64,000 nucleotides of DNA from Spizellomyces punctatus DAOM BR117 (Eukaryota; Chytridiomycota; Chytridiomycetes; Spizellomycetales; Spizellomycetaceae). Of this stretch, positions 22,741-41,197 are shown in pieces. Within the stretch, counting starts at the first letter, position 1. Each line of letters opens with the position of its first letter. Below the pieces are notes generated by a model that had not been told where the DNA came from, made no database searches, and was given only the letters and a program-made list of their open reading frames with translations. Made by a program: the position numbers and the translations under genes. Where the stretch lies: NCBI RefSeq assembly GCF_000182565.1, contig NW_015971545.1, positions 910,030 to 974,029 of the forward strand, given 5' to 3'.

Positions 22741-25700
22741 TTACATAAACTCAAACTTCGCAAAAAAGTCCACTCCATTAGGCGCCGCCCTCGGTCTTGT
22801 AGCATTCTCGCTTTGTGTTCCCACTGCCACAGATGCAACAGATGGGACGTCTCTCGCAAGTTTTTGGTCTAGCACCGGGATGTGGATAGGCTGTTGGCGG
22901 GTTATTATAACGGTACCATCTTTTGTGCTGCTTTCTAAAGAGCTGTCGAGAGGAGGGGTACTTTTTCCTGGCCCAGATTGAAGAAGCGTGTTTGTTGTCG
23001 GGGAAGTTGTGGAAGTTGTGGGATGAGTTAGAGATGTGAAAGTGGGTGTGGAGTGTGATTGAAACATTGCTGCTAGCTCCGGACCAGACGAGTAGATATA
23101 GTGGTTTGCTGCAAAGGAAATGGAACGTACATATTAGTTAAAAGTTGTTATGAAGATGAAACCCTCGTTTCTCGCACACACCTAAAACGACAAGTCGCCC
23201 AAACCCCGCCTTTCACCCACCCCCATTACTCACCAAACCCCTTCCTCTGTCCTCCCAAGGATGAAGTAGACGAGCCAGGATAGCCTCGTTGCTGAGATTG
23301 GTGAGTTGATGAGGGAGACTGCGAACCACCTTTACTCCCCACGCTCGATCGCTGCATGATAGGGCTCGCCGTATAGGCTGATGGTACAGAGCTCCGCGCG
23401 GAGTGGGAATCTCGGGTCGGGACGTCGGAGCGACGTAGGGGTGAGGCCGCTGGTGAGGGGTGTGGGTTCCGCTGGTGGTGCTGATGAGGTGGACTCGATT
23501 GTGTGCCTTGTTTTTGAGCGCCTCCGTGCTCCTTACACTCCTTAATAGCGTTTAAAATTCTTTTGCGACTTCCAAACGCTTTGACCCCGATTTCCTTGAG
23601 ATCAGCATCTTGGAGTAGCAAGAGAGTCGGAAAGTCAATTTCCTGCTCGATAAATATCGAAACGTAGTTTTCTAAATCTAGCGACTCGAGCAGAACCCGA
23701 ATCTGGAGAAAATCCTTTGGAATCCGAGCTTCCATTTCAAAGAGCTGGGCTATCAATGCCGGTGTGAATGCCGGAGCCTGGGACGGGTCTTCGGGATCAG
23801 ACACACCACTCGGTTCACCCGCCAAGTTAGATGGTCCTCTGACACCTGGCTCACGTTTTTTGGATTTCTCGTCGAGCATACCCATGCTTCTAGACAACTT
23901 TAGTCCGCAAAACTTATCGCTTGGAACCCGAAGTGGTGGATCTGGACGTTCCGGTGCGTCAACTGGAGACAGCATCCCGGCAAAGCCTTTTAGAAGCTCA
24001 GGATCTTTGCTGGGGTCCTCCAGATCAGACGTCGTGTCAATGGGTTCGGGGCGGAAGTCTCCGCGCCTAGAAAAGGTGGTTCCTCCTGCCGCCGCCCATC
24101 GGTCCTGAGGCGCGACAGACGGATATTGACTAGGACCAAGAGAGGTTGCCGCCAAGGTCGCCGCCAAGAGGTTTGTCGTTGGTAGCATTTCGTCATTGAT
24201 ATCTGACCGACTTCGCTTCATATGCTGGTCGGTTCCTCCACGGGTGTAACTGACATCTTCAAATAACTGCCTCAAATTTGGGGTCGAATGTGCGAACTTA
24301 GATCCTCCGATCCCGCTGCTGACGGCGGTAATGGATTTGGTCCCACTGGTCCCAGCCAGTCCTGCGATACCTTCCGGGAAAAAGCTGCTGAATGCCATCG
24401 CAGGCGCAGGAGAGTCACCTGTCGTGACGGAAGCAATCAGCTTACTAGGGAAGTGTTGGAAGGAATCGTAGCTTCTCTGTGGTTGGAGATTGGCATAGCT
24501 TCCGGCTCGTGGCATGCCGGACTGGCGCTGTAGAGGAACTTGCTTGATGGTCAGGAACTCGAAAATCAGGGACTTTGCTTGATCGAGGGCTCCGCTATTG
24601 TTCCGATGATAGTGGAGCAAGAAACTGCATTCGGAAGGCCCGGGTCCTGGCTCCTCCGTCGGGGGCATATAGACGTAGAGATCGATGGCTAGCTCTTGTG
24701 ATAGTCTCATGACGAGTTGCTGGAGATCTGTAGAGCGGACCGCATAGAACGCTGCCGTGGAACCAGGAATAGAGAACTCATAAATCTCGGGCACAAGTTC
24801 TTGTAGTCTTTGTCTGGCGATTTGCACCTGGGGTTCAGGGCCCGCGATAGTCACTTCATCCAACCCCGTTTCTTTCTCCGGAAAGTTAATCTCAACTTTG
24901 GCTACTTTGATGATATCCTGCAGGTAGCTTCCTCTGGGTCCGACCACAACTCGATGCAATTGTCGCGGAATTATCACACTCATTGTGACCTTATTTTTCT
25001 CACCGACGCTCGTTAACTCCATGATGCTCACTCGAAGATGGTCTAAGTTTGCACTGTTTTTTGCTGGGGTACGAGCAATGACGTTGTCCATGTTCTCAAA
25101 GTATCCACCTAATTGAGCAAACTCCTCTGCATTGGAAAATTTCACATAGACGGCGTATTTCTTCATAATACGTTGTATGTTCTTTCCCCCCACCCCGATG
25201 ATTCGCTTATGGAAGGCTTCGGGGACGTAGAAGGAGATTTCGGCTGGGAGCTCATCCTCTAAGAGCGCGAGACCCTCAACGGCTTTCGCGGGGTAAGCAT
25301 TGTACACATCAATCAACATATTGTACTCATTATAGTTTTCTTGAAAGGTGATCTTGCACCCGGATGCTTTAATGATTTTGTTAATCTTGCCATTCTTCTT
25401 GCCGTTGATGAATTCGCGGTGTTCAAGCGCAAGTTCCAACTGGAACTTCGTGTCTCTGATGGCGCCCTTTATAAAATCCAGATCGGCGACGTGCTGGTAT
25501 GCGCTTTTAACAGCTGCCTCTAAGCCATAAATTTCCACAAAGTTCTTCTGGACCACCACCTCCGCTCGCGAGCTTTGGCAGATTCTTCCGAGCGCCGCGA
25601 TAAAGTGGGTGATAGTTGTGGATTTGCAAGCTGCAGCTATAGTTGCCTGCGGAATAGGCGGTGCAGAAAGCTGCAGGCCGGCGACATAGAAGTCGCAAAC

Positions 25701-26973
25701 CTGTAGCATATATTAGATCGCGTATGGGATCACACCTTATGATTTGAAAGTCCGGAAACTTACCATATGCATGAGGGCCCGGCACGTTCGCTCCAAGTAC
25801 ACCCTGTCATCTCCACTAATGGTAAGGGTGTTTACATTGCTTCCAAGTGCTGGTATACCAATGTGGGTTGCATTATCTTGCATCACTTTGCGTAAGTGGT
25901 CCTTCCTGTTCACCAGCATCCAGTCCAATTTGCGTGGCAGTGACGTGATGTGTTTGGTCATTAGCATGCTGGCCTATATTCGCGAGCAATGAATAATGCG
26001 CAAATATCACAATACCGTAATATGTCTGTCTTACCCTCTGGGCAGCCATATGCAACAACCTCTCTTTAGCTGCGGCTACCCCTGCCAGCTGACCAGTTAT
26101 CCAGATTGTGTGGCTGTAGGCCAATACTTGTTTCGTAACTTCATGTGCCCCCGTTTCTGCGATGAAGGGAGTAGGAAGATATACGTTGGTCATTGTATCG
26201 TGCATCACTGTCTCGAGAATGCATCGCTTGCGACCGGCTATCAAAGGGTGGAGCTTTGCTTCGATCTCGACCGGCTCGCAATGTAGACCGGCCTAAAGGA
26301 AAGAGGGTCAGACAAAGGATGAGAAAAATTACAATGCTGGGAGGGACCCTACCATCTCATCTAACAGAACCAATGTCTGCATCCGGGCCATTTCGACATC
26401 TTCCCAATGGCCCACGATTTCCACGTCCATGCTCTCCGAAGAAAGCCCAGGCGGGGGTTTCACACTTTCATAGTTTTGACCTACGCAAGTGATTTGTGTA
26501 CGCGATGAATGCATGATGTTGTCCAGTTTGCGCTTGACGGTAATTTTCATTTCATCGTTGTCGTTCAGAATGATTTTGCGACTTGCTTTAACGGTGATCA
26601 TAGTCTGCAACACAAAAGTTTAGCGAACTATCCTCTGGCACCCCAAATGAAAACGTACCTGAGTGGGAATCCTCTTCAGCATTACGGCACGTGCTGCCAA
26701 CACACTGGCAAACGGACCCATGATATTGACGCTTAGATTGATTTCGCACGGCCCTTGCTGTCGGTTCAAGATCGACTCGGGTGTGGCAAATGTTATGTGA
26801 CATCCATGTGCGCTGCCTGTCTCCTCGCAAAGCACCCGTACACGATCGCACACCTGGGCTAGAACATTCGTGGTTCCAGATTCTATGCCATCATACGTCG
26901 TAACCGGGTAAGGAAAAGAGACCGAGACGACCGGAGAGGTTTGCGCCGAAGATAATTGCTGGGGTTGTTCCAT
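22741..26973 (-). CDS. Bicaudal-C-like multi-KH and SAM RNA-binding protein
   Basis: Six exons (26659-26973, 26353-26604, 26035-26292, 25764-25973, 23234-25700, 22741-23108) sum to 3870 nt, so 1289 residues with all phases matching. Several KH-type RNA-binding repeats are visible. The clearest are around NGKKNGKINKIIKASGCKI (about 25390), YVPEAFHKRIIGVGGKNIQR (about 25190) and IIPRQLHRVVVGPRGSYLQD (about 24950), with GxxG loops. A Ser/Pro-rich middle is followed by a SAM domain (about 23740-23540, LLESLDLENYVSIFIEQEIDF... GVKAFGSRKRILNAI). KH arrays plus a C-terminal SAM domain is the Bicaudal-C layout, a translational regulator that polymerises through SAM in animals. A similar role here is inference. 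The first KH-like repeats are degenerate. Confidence 0.85.
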
Positions 26974-27885
26974 GCTTATGGAAGGCCAAGAGAGGCAGGC
27001 CTAAGGGATGGGTGGGACGTGGTATGTGGACCTTCGATTTCACAACAATCTACTGTCGGCGGATACACTACAGAATAAATCTCTAATGAGCCAACCAAGT
27101 AGAGACGATGACAAGCAAGGGGAAGGTTGGGTGTGTGAATCTCCACACCTGTACAAGCGCGGATCATGAGAGAGAATAGTTTCGGGGTGTAAATGCTCTC
27201 TATGTTGCGTGCCCTGAAAAGACGGGTTGAGGGGGAAAGGATATGGACCATTGTTTTGTCCGTCGTCATAAATAGCAACAACCAATTGAAAGTGCAGCGC
27301 GAAATCCTCGAGTTGCATACTACGAGGCCCTATCCCCCATCAGCCTTGAATAGGCATATACATATATTTTATATATAGCAACACATCCCCCATTTAATCT
27401 GGTCTTGCTGTTATCAAACAACACTGGTAACAAGTTCTGCATTCTCCGTCTCCCACTACACTCAGTAACAACGAAGGAAGGCATAGATGATTTTAAGCAG
27501 AATCAAATGGGCTGGAAGAATTATAAAGAGGAACTATGCAGACTATTTATCTTGGTTGATGACTTGCAAGGACGAACATTGTCCGCATGCAATCTTCAGA
27601 TTGTGAGGTCTGAGCTTCGCCCATTGCGGTATCACGTAATCTCAGTGAGCACGTGACTTTCCACCATCATCATGCAGCCGGGATGAACAACGAGTATACG
27701 GTTCCAGTCCACGGCGGACGGTAACAAGTTTCTCTTCTTATTCTTCCATTGTACGTTGCTTGTACAGATATCTATCCATTTGCATGTATGTGGGCTTTGT
27801 AACACGCGGCAGCACTAAAAGCCTGCGAGGTTAAGCCAGAGCGTGCTGATCACCGTGGAGCTGGGTTATCGGTTCACCGACAACT
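26974..27885. promoter_or_regulatory. Divergent intergenic region Bic-C-like / INO80
   Basis: About 910 bp between two divergent start codons, so both promoters lie here. There is an AT-rich patch with TATATATTTTATATATAG near 27360-27380. Frames are short and without motifs. No other feature is recognised. Confidence 0.4.
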
Positions 27886-34562
<6,677 letters not shown>

Positions 34563-34936
34563 ATATACGGGCCTTTCCTTGTACACATGTGTTTTCTGTG
34601 AGTATGGATTTGAAGACTGATAGTTTGCCGACTGACATGACTCTGCTTTATATATACTATCGCATAACCGCCTGTATCCGGCAAACCAACAGCGATAGAT
34701 ACAAATTATAGGTTCATCCACCACTACACTAAACACAAATCTACACTAAACTTTATTACAGAAATATAACATATCGAGTTTCGCGTCCAGCGCCGACTCA
34801 ATACCTCTAGTTGCCAAGCGTGCTGTCATTTGGATAGGTGACTTGATCGGACGATTGACGTGATCAACCGACACAGAGGAGCTATCCATAGGTCATATTC
34901 ACAAGCCATAGAAAGAAGAATGAAATTGGTGCGAGC
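34563..34936. other. Convergent 3' region INO80 / SH3 gene
   Basis: About 370 bp of AT-rich sequence between two convergent stop codons. It should hold both polyadenylation signals. No gene is seen. Confidence 0.4.
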
Positions 34937-35878
34937 TCATAGATTACTCAAGCAAACAACCGGAAAGATGCCCTTCGCGCCGGATGTTACGTTGACACCC
35001 CAGCCCCAACCTGATGCAAAAATGAAGGGGTAAGGTGTCAACGACAGGTTCGTCAAATAGTATCATCAGTGCCATGGAAGATATTCGCTCTTACCATCCT
35101 CAAAGACTTTGAAAACATTCACCAAATCCCCAATTTTTAACTCCATTTCATCGTCCTCAAATGCTTCGTAAGGTTCCGATACAATTGCTTTGTGACATGC
35201 CGGGAGTGGGAGGTTGGCATTCAAGTCGTCCGCGAGAGATCCGATATTGTAAGAGTGAGAGCGAACCGAAAAGCGAGATGAGACTGAGACAGCTCGTTTG
35301 TGCTTTGATTTCGTGTGAATAGGATAATAGTCGTCCTGGGCTAGCGTGTCAATTGTAAGGGCGACTGAAGGGGGGCGTAGAGAGCATGGATGGAGGGTGT
35401 CTTCTGGTGGTGGTACTGGAGCGGTAAGTTCCAGCTGAGAGGAATTTGTGGATGGGAGGTTGAACTTTTCACGAGTAAAGTGCGAAGAACGTTTACTACT
35501 GCGTCGCTGTTCCGTTTCTGCAACTGTGCTTTGACTTGTGAACCGAGTTCGAACAAAGGTGTGCGCGGAGAAGCCTAGTGCTATCACCGCGCAAATGGAA
35601 CCGACAACTGTGCCCGCTACTAGGGCTAGTTGGTCAAGCGTCATCAATGCTGGTTGGCAATTCTCACCGAACTGTTCGACATGCGTTTCAACGGCACACG
35701 CCTCAGCATTGCAACTCCCCCTGGGCGTGCCATGGAAACACTCTATTTCACGTGACCAAGTCGTGTGAGGAAGGGCAGGACAACGCAAGAACCCTGTCCA
35801 CACAGAAGGCCGTTTGGGGATAAGCTCAAGGAGAAAGGGAGAAGCATCCATCGCTTCCGTCCTTTCACATCGTTCCAT
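34937..35878 (-). CDS. Single-pass membrane protein with C-terminal SH3 domain
   Basis: Two exons (35095-35878, 34937-35010; 858 nt, 285 residues from the first ATG). Layout: a cysteine-containing N-terminal part (C-F-H...C-N-A-E-A-C...C-Q-P), one transmembrane helix (LALVAGTVVGSICAVIALGF, about residues 85-104), a Ser-rich cytoplasmic linker and a C-terminal SH3 domain (YEAFEDDEMELKIGDLVNV... WGWGV...GIFPVVCL) that crosses the intron. The SH3 ALYDY-like, DELxF-like, WWxG-like and PxxY-like landmarks are recognisable. The topology resembles fungal Fus1-type membrane SH3 proteins, which organise cortical actin or polarity factors; function is inferred. The first ATG lies 5 bp from the opposite-strand Stm1-like start, so a later ATG (35851 or 35644) may be used. 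Confidence 0.75.
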
Positions 35879-35883
35879 CCATC

Positions 35884-37232
35884 ATGGAAGTGCTTAGCAC
35901 CAACTTGTTTGGTAAAGATCTATGCTGTGTTTTTTGGAGAGGATGGATGAATGGAGGAAGGAGGTGGTGACTGTGATCATGGTGGACAGTGGATACTGAA
36001 TTGGGATTTGTACATGCATATTGTAGCCCTGCTCGGCGACGACGAGGGTGGTGACGCCCCCGTGGCGAAAGCTCCCGCTCCGGCACAAAAGGACGCCAAG
36101 AAGGCTACTCCAAAGAAGGAAGCCGCGGTCGCCCGCTCGGAGAAGAAACCCAACGACCGGCCCATCCGCAACGAATACCCTCGTCGCGGCGGCTACCAAC
36201 AGCGTGGTGGTGCAGTTGAAGGCGGTGGTGAGTGTCTTTTGTGCATTGGGTGCTAGGATCTTGACGAGTGAACAAAGTTGATTCCGATACAATAAGGCCC
36301 ATGAATGAATGGAGATGTTTGAGTTCGGGTGCAACGTGCAACGGTGCTGATTCAATTTTGGTACTAAAATGGGATTTCCTTTGCGCGCTCTACAGCTCGT
36401 CCCCCACGTAACCGTGATCGCGATTCTGGTGATGCTGAGCCTCGCGAAGGAGGACGCGACAACCGTGAGCGAGGCGGATTCCGCGGCAGTCGTGGCGGTC
36501 GCGGCCGCGGTGGCTTCCGTGGTCGTGAATTCGACCGTCACAGTGGCACTGGCCGCGTTGATGGCGTAAAGAAGGAGGTTGCTGGCAGGGGCTCCTGGGG
36601 TAATCCTTTGACTGCTGAGGAGGAGGCGAAGAAAGAAGTTCAGGAGGAGACTGCGGAAGCGTAAGTATTTTGGTAGGAATGAGCAGGGTGGATTGAAACT
36701 CTTATACGCTCTTTAGTACTCCCGAGAAGACTGACGGTGAAGCTGTTGAGTCCCGTGCTGCCGAGAACGAGGAGAACAAAGAACCTGAGGAAGTCCTCAA
36801 AACCCTCGACCAATACCTTGCGGAGAAAAACAAGCGCGCCGCTGAACTCAATGTCAGGAAGGCTAACGAAGGCGCAGACGACGCTCAATGGAAGGATGCC
36901 GTCGTCTTGAAGAAAGAGGAGGATGAGCAGTTGTTTGCGGAGCTTGCCAAGGTACCGTGTAGCTGCTCTGCTATCAGGTTTGAGATATTCATACCAACAC
37001 CCTTTAGCAGCCCGGAAAGAAGAAGGGCGGAGCCAAGGAGAAGGCACAAAAGGCGTTCGTCAACATCGACCAACGCTTCGCGGATGAGCAGCGTGGATTC
37101 AACAACCGTGGCCGTGGACGTGGGGAGTTCCGCGGTCGTGGCGACAGAAACGGCGATCGTCGACGGGGCAAGAATGCTGGTGTTGTCAATGTTGAGGACC
37201 AGACTGCGTTTCCTTCGCTTGGAAGCAAATAA
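35884..37232 (+). CDS. Stm1/SERBP1 (HABP4) family ribosome-associated protein
   Basis: Five exons (35884-35911, 36027-36227, 36396-36660, 36717-36951, 37011-37232) sum to 951 nt, 316 residues. The 28-nt first exon gives MEVLSTNLF, which splices to ALLGDDEGGD, the conserved Stm1_N start. The middle is rich in RGG/GRG repeats (about 36440-36545). The HABP4/PAI-RBP1 core contains RGSWGNPLTAEEEAKKE and KTLDQYLAEKNKRAAELNVRK. The end is RGRGRGEFRGRGDRN...TAFPSLGSK. Family members occupy the mRNA channel of idle 80S ribosomes and preserve them in dormancy, a role relevant to zoospores if this is a chytrid (inference). Confidence 0.92.
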
Positions 37233-37611
37233 GCAGCTCTCAAATGCTGTATATTCATTCATTTGTGGCGGGTCCATGGGGCGTTGGGTAGACTCCAATC
37301 TCGAAAATACGATGTGCCAACCTTTTGAGGCAGGGCTCCTAGTACACTAGTACCATTGAGAATCTCTTGATATCCCTGTGACAGCCTCAGAGGGGGCCTG
37401 TTGCTTCAGCCTTCTCTCTGGACTTTTTTAATGGAATTTGTACAGTGAACTATTATTCTGCTGAGTCCTGCCGTTCCCTCGAATGCATCTGCTGTAGGAA
37501 ACCACTAACATGAACTGGCCATGATTGTACTCCAGCGAGGATTGTTCATGACATGAACAAATTCAAATTTTTAGCATGGAAATGCGAGTGAATTATAGCT
37601 ATGGAACAGAT
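37233..37611. other. Convergent 3' region
   Basis: About 380 bp between the convergent stop codons of the Stm1-like and RhoGAP genes. No frame of interest; presumably both 3' UTRs. Confidence 0.4.
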
Positions 37612-40600
37612 CTAGGGCACTTGTTGATCGAGTCCGTTGAACGTCTCGTCGTCCGCGACAGGGGCATCCACGAATGAAACTGTCGAAGCTGTCCGTTCTG
37701 GAGTTTCAACTTCGGCCACAGGGAACAGTTCTGTAGCATGCCTTACAAAGAACTCTACAAGTGCATTTTTCGCGCTCGATTCAGCCATGTCGAGTTGCAT
37801 CTCTTCATGCGCTGGTCGAACGAGAGATGGCCCAAATACTACGCCCAAATTTGTAGGTGTCATGAGATTCTCGCTGCTGTGTTGCTGTACTCTGTTTGAA
37901 ATATGCGTGAGTGCAATGTGAGTGACATGTTGCCATTACTATGCAACGTTCAGTACCTGTGAAGATGCATAATTAGGTAGGATAGGGTTGTGAAATGTGC
38001 GGGGGGTAGTCTTCGGAGGAGCTCGATTATCTTCGGCAAGCGAGCTTCGTCGTCCTCTGTGCTTTCTTTTTAAATATTAGTCAACTATAGCGACATTAAA
38101 GTGTTCGCGGTCGCTACCACGAGACTTACTCATAACACCTGTGAGGTCTGCGTAAAGGGAAGAAACAAGTAAAGGTTCCGGCAACTCTCTAAAAAACTGC
38201 TTGAGGACGGAGGTAACAGCCATTATATCAATATCGCTCTCGTCGCTTGTAAGGTCAGGCACTTCGCCTCTATTTATGCTTGCAATGATCTTATTGATTT
38301 GCGTGAGGGGCCCGGATTTGCGATATATTCCCTCAAAAGTCATTCCTGCATATCAAGAGAGAGGTAAATAAGGCCTTCAAAAGGAATGGTGTCCCCTCTT
38401 GATTTGGTACAGTACCTCGCATCTCCACTGCCGCTATGCAGGCTGTCACGACATTGGGAACTCTGCCGCCTTCTATCTCCAGCAATTTCACGAGATCAGT
38501 GCCGAAAACAACAACTCCGCTTTCGCCTGCATGAACCACTCATCAGCGTTAATAATTTACCGCTAGCGAAAACTTTGGCATACCTGTTAATCTTTGATCG
38601 CTCTCCGTAGCGACATTGCTGGAAAAGCACTGACCTATGACCTGCGGGGAGCATTTTTGGTGACAATGGTAACCGCAAGCTGAGTAGGAACGGACGATAA
38701 GTTTCCTGTTGTGTTTAAAGAAAACTTGTTCGGAGGCAGTTTCGTTACGGAACCCACCCTCACAACGCAGTTCTTTGCCCCACAAGGTATCATGGCAAAA
38801 GTCGCACTTCCGAGGCGAGCGGTAGGAATGTAGTTGGAAAGAATGGGCACTTTTGTCACCTTTTGCTGGTGAAAAACCGATCTGTGAAAGATCGCCATCT
38901 ATTTGCCTTGTTAGGGGGCAATGAATGACAGAATAAGACAAGATGTGTCTCACCGCTCTTCGACATGGCCTTCTTTGAACCCAACTTGAACATGCCGTGG
39001 CCGTAAGAAAGCAGTCCCGTGGTTGATCCACCAACAGCATCGGCATTCTCGCCCGTATGAGTCTTGCTCTGTGGAATAGCTTTCTTTAGCTTTGTCTTTG
39101 TTGCCTTCAGATTTGTCTTCCATTCCTTCTTCCATTTATCTTTTTTTGGCACGGGCGGCGGCGCAGAGAGATCTACTGCCTCCTCCTTGCGTGGGGGCTG
39201 GTAGATTGTGTCGCCCCGTGAATCCTGCCGGGGACCTAATGGACGTGTGGTCGTTCTCGGCGGAGGTGCGGGTGGCAATTTAGCTCCTAATTCATCTGTC
39301 GAAACTGTTCTTTCCAGTTCCTCCATTTGTGGGTACATCCCTGGTTCAGGCAACAATATAGAGTCCACCGCTTGCACATGATCTGCGGAGGCAACTAACT
39401 GCTTCGTTATCTGGTCGTGGCGGACTTCCAGCTGCTTGTTCTCTTCTATTAGCCGAGATATATTGTTGAAGTGATCTTCACGTGTTGACCGAAGTGTCTC
39501 CACTTCCTGTCGCAATACGTCGCGCTCTTGCTGCAGGTTTGACACTTCTTCAAAAAACCGGGCTTTGATTTGCTCAAGCTCTTTTTTGAGGTCTGCGTGA
39601 GGGTCCGCAGTTTCAGCCGTGCCTCTGCAGGTAACCGAATCAGTAAGATTGCTAATCTCAACAAGTAGAATATTCGCTTACCCATCTGCCAACGAGGAGT
39701 GCTTATTCTCCAATAAATGCCCGACTTCAATGGAGAGAGCTTCCTTTTTCCCACTGAGTTGACGAATATCATCCTCCAAAGTCGATCGCTGAGACAGCAG
39801 GAATTTCACTTCTTGATTTAACCTTAGGATGTTTTCCTCGATCCTAGCGCGTCTGGCATCCGCCTGAATCATACTAGACAGTTCATTCCGCAATCCTGCA
39901 ATGTGCGTTTCTGCCTGCTGCCGTCGAAGAGCCTCTTTTTGATACGATTCGTTGATCTTTTTAAACTCTTCTAAGGCTTTTTTACTGGTATTCTGCATAC
40001 ATAGGAAAGCGACGCTGAGAACGGTCCCACTAGCACCAAGTACTAATGCATGCAGATTCTACCTTGATTCTCTGAAGATCGTTCTCACATTTAGACAGCT
40101 GTCGACTTCTTTCCTCAAGTTCGTGCTCCAGCTGGATTATGTATTCATTACTACTTATGTTATTGCCGAGCTCTGCCACGGACGATCCACCACTGACATC
40201 TTCAAACGAAGAAATAGATGAGACATTGATAAAAGCTAGCGGCTTCTTTCTTGTCAAAAGTAGCTACTCACCGCCGCGAGACACATCTGGAACGGTAGCG
40301 TCCACATTGCTCTCCTTTCGAATAGCACTCTCTTGAGTCGATAACCGATTCGGTGACGTACGGCCGCTGCCTCGAGCTTGTTCAGAGTGACATCCCATGC
40401 ACAATAGTGTCTAAAACAAACCGAGGAACAGCACTGGTGTAATTAAAGCTTCACGCGAAAATGTATGATAAAAAGGATACTGCAAAATTGACCCGTCACG
40501 TACATCATCCACCTGCGTGAAGGATAAGTCTTCTATTGCTTTCCCGCAGGCCTGACAACGAAAGCAGGCCATGTGAAATGTATCGTCGCCCGTTGTAATG

Positions 40601-40936
40601 GCCTCTTCTAGGATGGGCTGGCCGCAAAGTTTACATTTAAAGGAACAGTTGACACACAGAGCCTGCGAGTTTCGACGAGGACTACGAGTTAGTAGATGTG
40701 CTAAGCTCCGGGAGCCTTCAGCCACCAGCGTTAACGGCCAGTTACGATACCTTGCCGTTTTCACCTAACAGCACCACACTGTTCTCGTAGTCGATGGGAA
40801 CACGACAGCAGGAGCAGGTAAAGCAGTCGGCGTGATACAGACTCCCAGAGAAGTTGATTAAATTTCCATCTGTCTCACTGTCGATGGGTTTGTCACAACC
40901 ACTACAAGTTCCAGGTGTAGGATGTTCTGGATCCAT
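37612..40936 (-). CDS. Rga-type Rho GTPase-activating protein (LIM-LIM-coiled coil-C1-RhoGAP)
   Basis: A multi-exon gene starting MDPEHPTPGTCSGC at 40936. LIM domain 1 is CSGC...HADCFTCSCC (about 40905-40800), and LIM 2 is CKLCGQPI...HMACFRCQAC (about 40660-40530). A long coiled coil rich in Glu, Lys and Gln follows (about 40260-39450), then a Pro-rich linker (APPPVPKKD, about 39170). The C1 zinc finger is HSFQLHSYRSPRKCDFC...GYHCHQKCSP (about 38850-38640). The C-terminal RhoGAP domain carries the arginine finger in GIYRKSG (about 38330) and LTPTNLGVVFGPSL-like (MTPTNLGVVFGPSLVRP, about 37860). This architecture is that of fungal Rga1/Rga2-type GAPs for Cdc42/Rho, which control polarity and septation. 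A RhoGEF at 54.6 kb would act in the opposite direction. Intron limits are approximate. Confidence 0.9.
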
Positions 40937-41197
40937 GTCAGGCGTTTCGTATTTCCCGGCCTGCGTGCTGCCCGAACTCGGGGCTTGTCAACCATTCCCC
41001 ACACAAGGAACAAGCTGCTGCTAGAACGCGTCTTCAGTCCCAAAATATCCCATCATTTTGTTGACCTGATCGGGCGTGCCTTCAAATGGCGTTGCGCGAC
41101 AAAACAATATCCACGTTCACTGGATTCTGTAGATCTATCCACACTTTATTACGGTCAGAATAATTTACCAGCACTATGTACAGCAGTATGTATATGG

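Noticed and set aside
23764-24108. Plus-strand frame inside the Bicaudal-C-like gene
   Set aside because: Shadow of the Ser/Pro-rich middle of the KH-SAM protein on the other strand.
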